Assembly: GCF_028802875.1 (NCBI RefSeq)
Contig: NZ_JARAMP010000015.1
Coordinates: 1-64,000 of the forward strand
Direction of reading: 5' to 3'
Source of the DNA: Seohaeicola sp024304985
Lineage (GTDB): Bacteria; Pseudomonadota; Alphaproteobacteria; Rhodobacterales; Rhodobacteraceae
Length of the DNA stretch: 64,000 bases
Shown: positions 25,133-34,354 of the stretch, piece after piece
How the letters are laid out: each line of letters begins with the position of its first letter
Numbering within the stretch: position 1 is the first letter of the stretch
Position numbers and translations under genes: made by a program
The notes under the pieces: generated by a model
Told to the model about the DNA's origin: nothing
The model's input: the letters and a program-made list of their open reading frames with translations, nothing else
Database searches by the model: none

Positions 25133-27265
25133 ATGATCGCGGTTGAAGACCTGATCGCACTGGTCCGCAACTACAATCCCAAGACGAACGAGGCGCTGAT
25201 CCGCGCGGCCTATGACTATGGCCGCGCGCTGCATGAGGGCCAGTTTCGCCAGTCGGGCGAACCCTATTTCACCCATCCCGTGGCCGTGGCCGCCATCCTG
25301 ACCGAACAACGGCTGGATGACGCGACCATCGTCACAGCCCTGCTGCATGACACGATCGAGGATACCAAGGCGTCCTATGCCGAAGTGGCGTCACGCTTCG
25401 GCACCGAAATCGCGGATCTCGTCGATGGCGTGACCAAGCTGACGAACCTGCAACTGTCCTCCAGCGAAACCCAGCAGGCCGAGAATTTCCGCAAGCTTTT
25501 CATGGCCATGTCCAAGGATCTGCGGGTCATTCTGGTCAAGCTGGCCGACCGTCTGCACAACATGCGCACGATCAAGGCGATGCGCCCCGAAAAGCAGGCC
25601 AAGAAAGCGCGCGAGACGATGGACATCTTCGCCCCGCTGGCAGGCCGCATGGGCATGCAATGGATGCGCGAGGAACTTGAGGATCTGGCCTTCAAGGTCC
25701 TGAACCCCGAAGGCCGCGCCTCGATCATGCGCCGCTTCATCACGCTGCAAAAGGAAACCGGCGATGTGATCCACCGCATCACCGGCGACATGCGCAGCGA
25801 ATTCGAAAAGGCCGGGGTCGAGGCGCAGGTTTTCGGACGCGCCAAGAAACCCTATTCGATCTGGCGCAAGATGCAGGAAAAAGAGATGGGATTTTCCCGC
25901 CTCTCGGACATCTACGGTTTCCGCGTCATCACCGCTTCCGAAGAAGACTGCTACCGCGCGCTGGGCGTGATCCATCAACGCTGGCGCGCCGTGCCGGGCC
26001 GCTTCAAGGACTATATCAGCCAGCCGAAATCCAACGGCTACCGCTCGATCCACACCACGGTGTCAGGCCGTGACGGCAAACGGGTCGAGGTGCAGATCCG
26101 CACCCGCCAGATGCATGATGTGGCCGAAACCGGCGTGGCCGCGCATTGGTCCTATCGCGACGGCGTGCGCACCCAGAACCCCTTCGCCGTCGATCCCGCC
26201 AAATGGATCGCGGGCCTGTCCGAACAGTTCGACGCCGAGGAGGATCACGACGAATTCCTCGAAGCGGTCAAGCTCGAGATGTATTCCGATCAGGTCTTCT
26301 GCTTCACGCCCAAGGGCGATGTGGTGAAACTGCCGCGGGGTGCCACACCCATCGACTTCGCCTATGCGATCCACACCCGCATCGGCAACGCCTGCGTGGG
26401 CGCCAAGATCGACGGCATGCGCGTGCCGCTCTGGACGCGGATCAAGAACGGCCAGTCGGTCGAGATCATCACCGCCCAGGGCCAGATCCCGCAGGCCACA
26501 TGGCTTGAGATCGCCACCACCGGCAAGGCCAAGGCCGCCATCCGCCGCGCCCTGCGCGAGGTGGACCGGGGCCGCTTCATCAAACTGGGCCATGAACTGG
26601 CGCGCTCTGCCTTTGAACATCTGGGCAAGAAAGCCACCGACAAGGTGCTGGACACCGCCGCCCGCCACCTGCGCCTTGATGGCCGCGACGAGGTGCTGGC
26701 CCGTCTGGGCAGCGCCGAACTCAGCGCGCGCGAGGTGGTCCGCTCGGTCTATCCCGATCTGACCCCGGATCAGACCGACGAGATCGACACCAAACGCGCC
26801 GTGATCGGCCTGTCGCCAGAACAGAACTTCGACCGTGCCCGCTGCTGTCAGCCGCTTCCCGGCGAACGGATCGTGGGCATCACCTTCCGTGGCAAGGGTG
26901 TTGTCGTGCATGCCATCGACTGCGAGGCGCTGACCGCCTACGAGGATCAGCCCGACCGCTGGCTGGACCTGCATTGGCATTCGGGCAAGCACCCGCCCAT
27001 CCATACAGCCACGCTGAACCTGACCATCGGCAATGACTCGGGCGTTTTGGGGCGCGTCTGCACCTTGATCGGCGAGCAGAAGGCCAATATCTCGGACTTG
27101 CAATTCGTGGATCGCAAACCAGATTTTTATCGTCTGCTGATTGATGTCGAATTGCGGGACGCGGAACATCTGCATTCCGTGATGTCCGCGCTGGAAGCGG
27201 AAAGCGATGTCGCCGCGGTTGAGCGGTTCCGGGACCCGTCCCGTGCCAGCGCTCTGAACGGGTAA
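25133..27265 (+). CDS. spoT: Bifunctional (p)ppGpp synthetase/hydrolase (RelA/SpoT family)
   Basis: Controls the stringent response by making and degrading (p)ppGpp. The 710 residues comprise an HD hydrolase domain (about 45-150; HD pair in ALLHDTIEDT), a synthetase domain (about 225-340; RFKDYISQPKSNGYRSIHT, with RxKD rather than ExDD, typical of bifunctional Rsh), a TGS domain (about 385-445; FTPKGDVVKLPRGATPIDFAYAIH), and a C-terminal ACT domain. AAAGGA lies upstream. It is probably the only long Rsh in this organism, as in other alphaproteobacteria. Confidence 0.97.
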   Translation: MIAVEDLIALVRNYNPKTNEALIRAAYDYGRALHEGQFRQSGEPYFTHPVAVAAILTEQRLDDATIVTALLHDTIEDTKASYAEVASRFGTEIADLVDGVTKLTNLQLSSSETQQAENFRKLFMAMSKDLRVILVKLADRLHNMRTIKAMRPEKQAKKARETMDIFAPLAGRMGMQWMREELEDLAFKVLNPEGRASIMRRFITLQKETGDVIHRITGDMRSEFEKAGVEAQVFGRAKKPYSIWRKMQEKEMGFSRLSDIYGFRVITASEEDCYRALGVIHQRWRAVPGRFKDYISQPKSNGYRSIHTTVSGRDGKRVEVQIRTRQMHDVAETGVAAHWSYRDGVRTQNPFAVDPAKWIAGLSEQFDAEEDHDEFLEAVKLEMYSDQVFCFTPKGDVVKLPRGATPIDFAYAIHTRIGNACVGAKIDGMRVPLWTRIKNGQSVEIITAQGQIPQATWLEIATTGKAKAAIRRALREVDRGRFIKLGHELARSAFEHLGKKATDKVLDTAARHLRLDGRDEVLARLGSAELSAREVVRSVYPDLTPDQTDEIDTKRAVIGLSPEQNFDRARCCQPLPGERIVGITFRGKGVVVHAIDCEALTAYEDQPDRWLDLHWHSGKHPPIHTATLNLTIGNDSGVLGRVCTLIGEQKANISDLQFVDRKPDFYRLLIDVELRDAEHLHSVMSALEAESDVAAVERFRDPSRASALNG

Positions 27266-27280
27266 GGGAAGGGTCGGACC

Positions 27281-27943
27281 TTGGTATTCAAGCGCAGGGA
27301 TAAGCGCCCGCTCTGGAAGATCGTGGCCGAGTTCTTCTGGCCGCGCGGCGGTTGGACGCGGGCCGCGCAATATGTCCGCCACCGCTTGCACCGCCTGCCC
27401 GACACGCCGGAAAAGATCGCCCGCGGCATCTTCGCCGGGGTTTTCACCACATTCACGCCCTTTTACGGGCTGCATTTCATCACCGCCGCCGCCATCGCCT
27501 TCGTCATGCGCGGCAATGTGCTGGCCTCGCTGCTGGCCACCTTCTTCGGCAACCCGCTGACCTATGTGCCCATCGGCGTGGTCTCGATGCGGATGGGCTA
27601 TTTCCTGTTGGGCGAACCGCCCCGTTCGGATGATCACATCGCCCGCTCGCTGGGCGGCAAGTTCATGGATGCGGGCGACGCGCTCAAGAACAACTTTCTG
27701 GCGATGTTCACCGACCGCACCGCCGACTGGCACAACCTCACCATCTTCTACAACGAGGTGTTCTTCCCCTATCTGATCGGCGGCATCATTCCGGGTCTGA
27801 TCTGTGCAACCATCTGCTATTTTCTCAGCGTGCCCCTGATCCGCGCCTATCAGAAACGCCGCAGCGGGGCGATCAAGGCCAAGCTGGCCGCGCTCAAGGC
27901 CAAAGCCAAACGCAGCGCCGATGCCCGTCACAAAACTGACTGA
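27281..27943 (+). CDS. DUF2062 membrane protein
   Basis: The 220-residue protein starts with TTG after GGGAAGGG. It contains the DUF2062 core: ARGIFAGVFTTFTPFYGLHF, then ATFFGNPLTYVPIG, with two or three membrane helices and a Lys-rich C-terminal tail. No biochemical role is established. It is 15 bp after spoT in a conserved housekeeping order. Confidence 0.9.
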   Translation: MVFKRRDKRPLWKIVAEFFWPRGGWTRAAQYVRHRLHRLPDTPEKIARGIFAGVFTTFTPFYGLHFITAAAIAFVMRGNVLASLLATFFGNPLTYVPIGVVSMRMGYFLLGEPPRSDDHIARSLGGKFMDAGDALKNNFLAMFTDRTADWHNLTIFYNEVFFPYLIGGIIPGLICATICYFLSVPLIRAYQKRRSGAIKAKLAALKAKAKRSADARHKTD

Positions 27944-27961
27944 CCCGAAAGGAATAGGCCG

Positions 27962-28723
27962 ATGAAACCCCTTGGAAAGCTGCGTCTTGGCGTGAACATC
28001 GACCATGTGGCCACCGTGCGCAACGCGCGCGGCGGAGCCTATCCCGATCCCCTGCGCGCCGCCAAACTGGCCGAGGAGGCGGGCGCCGACGGCATCACCG
28101 CCCATCTGCGCGAAGACCGCCGCCACATCTCGGACGCAGACATTGAAGGGCTGATGCAGGTCCTCAGCGTGCCTTTGAACTTCGAGATGGCCGCGACCGA
28201 GGAAATGCAACGGATCGCCCTGCGCCACAAACCCCATGCGGTCTGTATCGTCCCCGAAAAGCGCGAGGAACGCACGACCGAAGGCGGGCTCGAAGTCGCG
28301 CGCGAGGAAAACCGCCTCGCCGGTTATATCGCCCCTCTGCGCGAAGCAGGCTGCCGCGTGTCGATCTTCATCGCCGCCGATGCCCGCCAGATCGAAGCCG
28401 CCCACCGCATCGGGGCCGAGGTGATCGAATTGCACACCGGCGCCTATTGCGACGCCCATGCCGAAGGCCATAAGGACGCCCGTGACGCCGAACTGGAACG
28501 CCTGCGCGAGATGTCGGCCTATGCCCATTCTCTGGGGCTTGAAGTCCACGCAGGCCACGGCCTGAACTATGAGACCGTGCAACCCGTCGCCGCTTTCCCC
28601 GAGGTGATGGAGCTGAACATCGGCCATTTCATCATCGGCGAGTCGATCTTTCGCGGTCTGGCCCCCGCCATCCACGAAATGCGCCGCCTGATGGATGCGG
28701 CCCGCGCCCCAGTGCAGGGCTGA
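27962..28723 (+). CDS. pdxJ: Pyridoxine 5'-phosphate synthase
   Basis: Condenses 1-deoxyxylulose 5-phosphate with 3-amino-2-oxopropyl phosphate to pyridoxine 5'-phosphate. The 253-residue TIM barrel has LGVNIDHVATVRNARGG at the N-terminus and AGADGITAHLREDRRHI. FEMAAT, IELHTGAYCDA and VHAGHGLNYETVQPVA also match. A strong AAAGGA precedes the ATG. The neighbourhood with acpS, lepB, rnc and era is conserved. Confidence 0.97.
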   Translation: MKPLGKLRLGVNIDHVATVRNARGGAYPDPLRAAKLAEEAGADGITAHLREDRRHISDADIEGLMQVLSVPLNFEMAATEEMQRIALRHKPHAVCIVPEKREERTTEGGLEVAREENRLAGYIAPLREAGCRVSIFIAADARQIEAAHRIGAEVIELHTGAYCDAHAEGHKDARDAELERLREMSAYAHSLGLEVHAGHGLNYETVQPVAAFPEVMELNIGHFIIGESIFRGLAPAIHEMRRLMDAARAPVQG

Positions 28724-28727
28724 TCCC

Positions 28728-30248
28728 GTGGCGCGACGGCGCAAGGGGGATCCGGCCCGCCGTCGGCGCATGGCCCTCTGGCGGCGGGGCACCGTGCTGC
28801 TGGGCCTGATTGTCGCGCTGCTGTCGGTCTGGCAACTCGAATCCGCGCGCAGCGGCCTGATCCTGCAAACCCAGAACATCGCGGAAACTCCCGTCACCCG
28901 CGCCGCCTTTGCCGAAGCAGACGGCCCGCTGGTCATCGTCGCCCATGGCTTCGCCGGATCGCGCCAGATGATGCAAGGTTATGCCCTGCCCTTGGCGCAG
29001 GCGGGCTACCGCGTCTGGTCCTTCGATTTCCACGGGCATGGCCGCAACCCGCAGCCGATGACGGGCGATGTCACCGTGATCGAAGGCACCACGATGCGTC
29101 TGGTCGAACAGACGCGGGACGTCGTCGCCGCCGCGCGGCAGGCGGAAGGCTGGACCGGCCCCGTCGCGCTTCTGGGCCATTCCATGGCCACCGACATCAT
29201 CATCCGCGCCGCCGAAGCAGATCCCGGCATTGGCCCGATCATCGCCATTTCCGCCTTTTCTCAGGCGGTGACAGCCGATTTCCCCGCCGACATGCTGCTG
29301 ATCTCGGGGCAGGGTGAACCGCCCTTGCGCGCCTTCGCCCTGAAGGCCCTGCACATGGTTGCCCCTGACGCGCAAGAAGGCGACACCGTCACGCAAGACA
29401 CCATCCGCCGCGCCGTCATCGTCGCACCGGGCGTGGAACATGTGGGTGTCCTCTTCAGCCAGACGGGGCAGGCGGCCGCGCTGGACTGGCTGGATACCTC
29501 CTATGGCCGCTCCAGCACGATAACCCCGCCCGCCACGGGCGCATGGCTGGCCGCCCTGCTGGCCGCCATCGTGACGCTGGCCTGGCCTCTGTCGCGCCTC
29601 TTGCCAGCAACAGCCGCGCCCTTGCCCCCGATCACCGGACGCCAGTTCATGCTGGCGCTGCTGGTGCCCATGGTCGCGGCCCCGGTCGTGGCGGTGCTGC
29701 TGGGCGTCAAGACATTGCCCGTGCTGGTCGCCGATCATCTGGCGGTGCACCTCATGATCTACGGCGCGCTGCAACTGGCGCTGCTCTGGCGCTTCGGCCT
29801 GCGCGCCGGTCCGGTCGCACCGCTGGCGACAATCGCCCTGATCCTCTGGGGGCTGGCGGTGTTCGGTCTGGCCCTTGACCGCTACGGCGCGAATTACTGG
29901 CCCACGGCCGAGCGTGGCTGGATCATCGCGGCCCTCGCCTTGGGCGCGGTGCCCTTCATGCTGGCAGATGCCCTGATCAGCGGGGCAGGGCGCGGCACAT
30001 GGGGCAGGCGCATCCTCGCGCGTCTGGGCGTTCTGGCCTCGCTCGGACTCGCCGTGGCCCTGGACCCGTCGGAACTGTTCTTTCTGGTCCTCATCGCGCC
30101 TGTGATCCTGCTATTTTATGTGATCTATGGCCTCATGGGCCGCTGGGTGGCACAACGCAGCGGCGCGGCCGCCGCCGGTCTTGGGCTGGGTCTGGCGTTG
30201 GCATGGGCGCTGGGCGTCAGCTTCCCGCTGTTCAGCGCCACCGGCTAA
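28728..30248 (+). CDS. Alpha/beta hydrolase fused to a polytopic membrane domain
   Basis: 506 residues from a GTG just after the pdxJ stop; an ATG at 28770 is the alternative. An N-terminal membrane anchor follows a very basic leader. Next is an alpha/beta hydrolase domain with nucleophile Ser in ALLGHSMATD, oxyanion region VIVAHGFAGSR and His near APGVEHVGVLF. The last about 230 residues hold six or more helices. Which side of the membrane the active site faces is not resolved. Substrate unknown; lipid or ester hydrolysis is a guess. Confidence 0.85.
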   Translation: MARRRKGDPARRRRMALWRRGTVLLGLIVALLSVWQLESARSGLILQTQNIAETPVTRAAFAEADGPLVIVAHGFAGSRQMMQGYALPLAQAGYRVWSFDFHGHGRNPQPMTGDVTVIEGTTMRLVEQTRDVVAAARQAEGWTGPVALLGHSMATDIIIRAAEADPGIGPIIAISAFSQAVTADFPADMLLISGQGEPPLRAFALKALHMVAPDAQEGDTVTQDTIRRAVIVAPGVEHVGVLFSQTGQAAALDWLDTSYGRSSTITPPATGAWLAALLAAIVTLAWPLSRLLPATAAPLPPITGRQFMLALLVPMVAAPVVAVLLGVKTLPVLVADHLAVHLMIYGALQLALLWRFGLRAGPVAPLATIALILWGLAVFGLALDRYGANYWPTAERGWIIAALALGAVPFMLADALISGAGRGTWGRRILARLGVLASLGLAVALDPSELFFLVLIAPVILLFYVIYGLMGRWVAQRSGAAAAGLGLGLALAWALGVSFPLFSATG

Positions 30249-30262
30249 CAAGGGAACAAGCG

Positions 30263-30676
30263 ATGATCCTTGGCATCGGCACCGACCTTGCGAATATCGA
30301 CCGTATCGCCGCGACGCTGGACCGCTTTGGCGACCGTTTCCGCAACCGCGTGTTTACCCCCACCGAACAGGCCAAGGCCGAACGCCGCAAGGACGTGGCC
30401 GGCACCTATGCCAAACGCTGGGCCGCCAAGGAGGCCTGCTCCAAGGCGCTGGGGACCGGCCTGCGCATGGGCATCAGCTGGCGCGATATGGCCGTGACCA
30501 ACCTGCGCAGCGGTCAGCCGCAGATGCAGGTGACGGGCTGGGCCGCAGAACGCCTCGCCGCGATGACCCCGCCGGGGCACGAGGCCATCATCCACGTCAC
30601 CCTGACCGACGATCACCCCTGGGCGCAGGCCTTCGTGGTGATCGAGGCGCGACCGATCGCCGAGAAAGTCCCTTAA
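30263..30676 (+). CDS. acpS: Holo-[acyl-carrier-protein] synthase
   Basis: Transfers phosphopantetheine from CoA to acyl carrier protein. The 137 residues include the metal/CoA site MILGIGTDLANIDRI and RWAAKEACSKALGTG. The start ATG has AGGGAA just upstream, 14 bp after the hydrolase stop. Length is normal. Confidence 0.96.
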   Translation: MILGIGTDLANIDRIAATLDRFGDRFRNRVFTPTEQAKAERRKDVAGTYAKRWAAKEACSKALGTGLRMGISWRDMAVTNLRSGQPQMQVTGWAAERLAAMTPPGHEAIIHVTLTDDHPWAQAFVVIEARPIAEKVP

Positions 30677-30723
30677 GCAGGCAAAACCGGGGTGTCGCCG
30701 CGGCCCATTGCGCCCGGCTTGGC

Positions 30724-30752
30724 TTGACTCGCGCCCCCCCGCCCATCATGTA
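30724..30752 (+). promoter_or_regulatory. Candidate sigma70 promoter for lepB-rnc-era
   Basis: TTGACT at 30724-30729 and CATGTA at 30747-30752 are spaced by exactly 17 bp, 33 bp before the lepB ATG. The -10 is imperfect, as is common in Rhodobacterales. Confidence 0.45.
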
Positions 30753-30784
30753 GCGCTGACCCGCCCGAGCAGGAGCACGACCCT

Positions 30785-31621
30785 ATGGCCACGGACGCCA
30801 AAAAAGGCAATTCCATCATCGAGACGATCAAGACCATCGTCTATGCCCTGCTGATCGCGGGCATCTTCCGCACGCTTTTCTTCCAGCCGTTCTGGATTCC
30901 CTCCGGCTCCATGAAAGAGACGCTGCTGATCGGGGATTTCCTTTTCGTCAACAAGATGACCTATGGCTATTCCTTCGCCTCCTGCCCCACGATCCGCGTG
31001 CCGGTGGTGGGGCTGAACATCGACGCCAAGGATATCTGCGGCTTTGTGGGGGGCGACAACACCCGCCTTCTGGGCGGAGAGCCGGAACGCGGCGACGTGG
31101 TCGTCTTCCGCCATCCGGTGAACGGTCAGGATTACATCAAGCGCCTTGTCGGCCTGCCGGGGGAAACCGTGCAGGTGATCGACAGCGTCCTGCACATCAA
31201 CGGCCAGCCCGTGCAACTGCAGGACGACGGCATATTCGAAGAAGTCATGACCGCCCAGGGCCCCCAACGCCTGCGCCCGCGCTGCGAGAACGGCCCCGTG
31301 GGCGAAGGCGGGGCATGCCTCAAATCGCGCCAGATCGAAACCCTGCCCGAAGGCCGCAGCCACACCGTGCTGAACATCGGGCGTCAAAGCTCGGATGATA
31401 CGCCGCTCTATACCGTGCCCGCCGGGCACTATTTCTTCATGGGTGACAACCGCGACAATTCCACCGACAGCCGCGTGCCGCAGCAGGCGGGCGGCGTCGG
31501 CTTCGTGCCCTACGAGAACCTGATCGGCCGCGCCGACCGGATCATGTTCTCTTCCGCAGGCACATCCATGCTGGCCTTCTGGACATGGCGCAGCGACCGC
31601 TACTTCAAGGGGATCGAGTGA
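30785..31621 (+). CDS. lepB: Signal peptidase I
   Basis: Membrane serine protease that removes Sec signal peptides on the periplasmic face. The 278 residues have one N-terminal helix. The catalytic Ser is in WIPSGSMKETLLIGD, the catalytic Lys in HPVNGQDYIKRLVGLPGE, and box E is MGDNRDNSTDSR. Four cysteines in the periplasmic domain (SCPT, DICGF, RCEN, GACL) could form disulfides. It overlaps rnc (GTGA). Confidence 0.97.
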   Translation: MATDAKKGNSIIETIKTIVYALLIAGIFRTLFFQPFWIPSGSMKETLLIGDFLFVNKMTYGYSFASCPTIRVPVVGLNIDAKDICGFVGGDNTRLLGGEPERGDVVVFRHPVNGQDYIKRLVGLPGETVQVIDSVLHINGQPVQLQDDGIFEEVMTAQGPQRLRPRCENGPVGEGGACLKSRQIETLPEGRSHTVLNIGRQSSDDTPLYTVPAGHYFFMGDNRDNSTDSRVPQQAGGVGFVPYENLIGRADRIMFSSAGTSMLAFWTWRSDRYFKGIE

Positions 31622-32301
31622 GGCTCTCGGCGGATCTCAAGGCACTCGAAGGCCGGATAGGGCATACATTCCAGCGGCCCGAACTTCTGCTGCGCGCGGT
31701 CACACATTCCTCGATGTCATCGGCCACGCGGGACGACAACCAGCGGCTTGAGTTTCTGGGCGATCGCGTGCTGGGCCTCGTGATGGCCGAAGCCTTGCTG
31801 TCCGACGATCCCACCGCGACCGAAGGCCAACTCGCCCCGCGCTATAACGCCTTGGTCCGCAAGGAAGCCTGCGCCGATGTGGCGCGCCAGATCGACCTTG
31901 GCGACGCGCTGAAACTGGGTCGCTCCGAGATGATCTCGGGCGGGCGCCGCAAACTGGCGCTCTTGGGCGATGCGATGGAGGCCCTGATCGCCGCCGTCTA
32001 TCTGGATGCCGGTTTCGAGGCGGCGCGGTCCATGATCCTGCGGCTTTGGGGCAAGCGGATCGCCGCGGTCGAGGAAGATGCCCGCGATGCCAAGACCGCC
32101 CTGCAGGAATGGGCACAGGCCCGCGGTCTGCCGCCCCCCAGATATGTTGAACTGAAACGGTCCGGGCCGGATCATGCCCCGGTATTCACAATGTCGGCCC
32201 AGCTTGAGAATGGCGAGGCGGAAGCCGCCACCGCCGGCTCCAAGCGGCAGGCGGAACAGGCAGCGGCCAAGGCCCTGCTGGACAGATTGGAGAGCGCATG
32301 A
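31618..32301 (+). CDS. rnc: Ribonuclease III
   Basis: Cleaves double-stranded RNA in rRNA maturation and regulation. The 227 residues start with GTG overlapping the lepB stop. The signature is NQRLEFLGDRVLGLVMAEAL, the second metal site ALLGDAMEALIAAVYLD. A C-terminal dsRNA-binding domain (about 155-225) carries the GSKRQAEQAAAKALLD motif. The start is forced by the conserved spacing to LEGRIGHTFQRPELL. Confidence 0.97.
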   Translation: MRLSADLKALEGRIGHTFQRPELLLRAVTHSSMSSATRDDNQRLEFLGDRVLGLVMAEALLSDDPTATEGQLAPRYNALVRKEACADVARQIDLGDALKLGRSEMISGGRRKLALLGDAMEALIAAVYLDAGFEAARSMILRLWGKRIAAVEEDARDAKTALQEWAQARGLPPPRYVELKRSGPDHAPVFTMSAQLENGEAEAATAGSKRQAEQAAAKALLDRLESA

Positions 32302-33203
32302 CACGCGCAGGTTTTGTGGCCCTCATCGGCGAGCCGAACGCAGGGAAGTCGACGCTTCTCAACCGGATGGTGGGGGCCAAGGTCTCGATCGTCACCCACA
32401 AGGTGCAGACCACCCGTGCCCGCATCCGCGGTGTGGCGATGGAAGGCGACGCCCAGATCGTCTTTGTGGATACGCCCGGCCTTTTCGCGCCCAAACGCAG
32501 GCTTGACCGCGCGATGGTCGCGGCGGCCTGGGGCGGTGCGGCCGATGCCGATATCGTCGTCCTGCTGGTCGAGGCGCATCGCGGCGTCACCGATGGCGTG
32601 CAGAAGATTCTCGCCGGGCTGGAAGGCATCGGCAAAAGCCGCCCCGTGGCGCTGGCCATCAACAAGATCGACCGCGTGCAATCCGAGGTGCTGCTGGGCC
32701 TGACGAAAGACCTCAACGACCGTTTCCCCTTCGTGGAAACCTTCATGATCTCCGCCGAAAAAGGCCACGGCGTGCAGGCGTTGCGCGAATGGCTGGCGAA
32801 AGAACTGCCCGAAGGCCCATGGCTCTACCCCGAGGACCAGATCGCCGATCTGCCCATGCGCATGATCGCCGCCGAAATGACCCGCGAAAAGCTGACCCTG
32901 CGCCTGCATCAGGAACTGCCCTATCAGCTGACCGTCGAGACGGAAAACTGGGAAGAGCGCAAGGACGGTTCGGCCAAGATCGACCAGATCATCTATGTGA
33001 TCCGCGACGGCCACAAGGGCATCGTGCTGGGCAACAAGGGTGAGACGATCAAGGCCATCGGCCAGGCCGCCCGCGCCGAGATGGAGGAATTTCTGGGCCG
33101 CAAGGTCCATCTCTTCCTGCAAGTGAAAGTGCGCGAAAACTGGCTGGACGAGGCGGAACGCTATTCCGAAATGGGTCTCGACTTCAAAGACGGCAATGCC
33201 TGA
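32298..33203 (+). CDS. era: GTPase Era
   Basis: Ribosome-assembly GTPase that binds the 3' end of 16S rRNA. In its 301 residues G1 is GEPNAGKST, G3 DTPG, G4 NKID and G5 SAEKGHG. A C-terminal KH domain follows (IIYVIRDGHKGIVLGNKGETIKAIGQAAR). The ATG overlaps the rnc TGA, so the two are coupled. Confidence 0.98.
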   Translation: MTRAGFVALIGEPNAGKSTLLNRMVGAKVSIVTHKVQTTRARIRGVAMEGDAQIVFVDTPGLFAPKRRLDRAMVAAAWGGAADADIVVLLVEAHRGVTDGVQKILAGLEGIGKSRPVALAINKIDRVQSEVLLGLTKDLNDRFPFVETFMISAEKGHGVQALREWLAKELPEGPWLYPEDQIADLPMRMIAAEMTREKLTLRLHQELPYQLTVETENWEERKDGSAKIDQIIYVIRDGHKGIVLGNKGETIKAIGQAARAEMEEFLGRKVHLFLQVKVRENWLDEAERYSEMGLDFKDGNA

Positions 33204-33218
33204 CGCCGCCCTCGCGCA

Positions 33219-33272
33219 ATGAGTATTTTTGGCAAGATGAAGCAGGGGCGCGTGCCATGTCCGACAGGCTGA
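33219..33272 (+). other. Possible 17-codon leader ORF ahead of DUF1491 gene
   Basis: ATGAGTATTTTTGGCAAG opens a frame MSIFGKMKQGRVPCPTG that overlaps the next gene's start. I recall similar GAGTATTTTTG...AAGATGAAG strings repeated between genes in Rhodobacteraceae genomes, so this may be a dispersed intergenic motif and not a coding leader. Confidence 0.35.
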
Positions 33273-33592
33273 CCGCCGGTTTCTGGGTCGCGGCCTATCT
33301 GGCGCGGCTCAGGCTTGCCGATATCCCCGCCTTTGTCGTGGCCCATGGCGATGACACGGGCGGCGCGGTGCTGGTAAAGCTGAACACGCTGGACGGGCAG
33401 GCGCGCGTGTTCCAACGCTCCTTCGACCTGATGACCGGGAACCGCGCATGGGTCGTGCTCGCCGAGGGCGAGGAGGCCGAGGTGGACGCCGCCCTGCGCC
33501 GCCAGCGCGACCGCGACCGCGACATCTGGGTGATCGAGGTCGAGGACCGGCAGGGCCGCCACCTGCTGGATCAACCGGGATTGTCGGACTGA
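33257..33592 (+). CDS. DUF1491 family protein
   Basis: The 111-residue soluble protein reads LTAGFWVAAYLARL, then GAVLVKLNTLDGQARVFQRSF and RQRDRDRDIWVIEVEDRQGRHLLD. This matches DUF1491, found between era and recO in Rhodobacterales. Function unknown. CAGGGGC precedes ATG. It overlaps the possible leader ORF. Confidence 0.9.
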   Translation: MSDRLTAGFWVAAYLARLRLADIPAFVVAHGDDTGGAVLVKLNTLDGQARVFQRSFDLMTGNRAWVVLAEGEEAEVDAALRRQRDRDRDIWVIEVEDRQGRHLLDQPGLSD

Positions 33593-33614
33593 CCGCAGGG
33601 TCTATAGTCACCGC

Positions 33615-34349
33615 ATGGATTGGCGCGATCAGGGGATATTGCTGAGCAGCAGACGGCACGGTGAATCCGCGGCCATCATCGAGGTGTTCACGCTGGATCA
33701 TGGTCGCCACGCCGGTGTGGTGCGCGGCGGCGCCAGCCGCAAGATCGCCCCCATCCTGCAACCCGGCGCACAGCTTGACGTGACATGGCGCGCCCGGCTG
33801 GAGGATCATATCGGCAGCTATACGGTCGAACCCATGCGCTCCCGCGCGGCGGCGCTGTCGGACCGGCAGGCGCTGTCGGGGCTGAACGCCGTGACCGCTC
33901 TGCTGTTGTTCGCCCTGCCCGAACGCGAGGCCCATCCCGCGCTCTATGCCCGCAGCGAGGCGCTGCTGGACCTGCTGGGCGATCAGGACCTCTGGCCTCT
34001 GGCCTATCTGCAATGGGAACTGGCCCTGCTGGAAGAGACAGGCTTCGGTCTGGACCTCAGCACCTGCGCCGTTCTGGGGCATGGAGCCAATGACCTGAGC
34101 TATGTTTCGCCGCGATCAGGCCGCGCGGTGTCGCGGGCGGGCGCGGGCGACTGGGCCGACCGCCTGTTGCCGCTACCACCCTGCCTGATGGGCCATGGCC
34201 CGGCGCCGGATGCGGATATCGCCGAAGGCTTTCGCACCACGGGCCATTTCCTGCGCGAACATCTGGCCCCCGCACTGGGCAACAAACCCCTGCCCGAGGC
34301 GAGACAGCGTTTCGTGGATGGCTTCGCACGGCGGATTGCGGCGAGCTGA
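33615..34349 (+). CDS. recO: DNA repair protein RecO
   Basis: Mediator that helps load RecA at gaps with RecF/RecR. The 244 residues have an N-terminal OB fold (MDWRDQGILLSSRRHGESAAIIEVFT, GVVRGG), then a helical domain with LLEETGFGLDLSTCAVLG. The zinc-finger cysteines of some RecO proteins are missing, as in many alphaproteobacteria. It is the last gene of the housekeeping run. Confidence 0.95.
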   Translation: MDWRDQGILLSSRRHGESAAIIEVFTLDHGRHAGVVRGGASRKIAPILQPGAQLDVTWRARLEDHIGSYTVEPMRSRAAALSDRQALSGLNAVTALLLFALPEREAHPALYARSEALLDLLGDQDLWPLAYLQWELALLEETGFGLDLSTCAVLGHGANDLSYVSPRSGRAVSRAGAGDWADRLLPLPPCLMGHGPAPDADIAEGFRTTGHFLREHLAPALGNKPLPEARQRFVDGFARRIAAS

Positions 34350-34354
34350 CCGGA

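Noticed and set aside
26063..28936. 957-codon minus-strand frame opposite spoT and pdxJ
   Set aside because: Antisense shadow; both plus-strand genes are conserved housekeeping genes.
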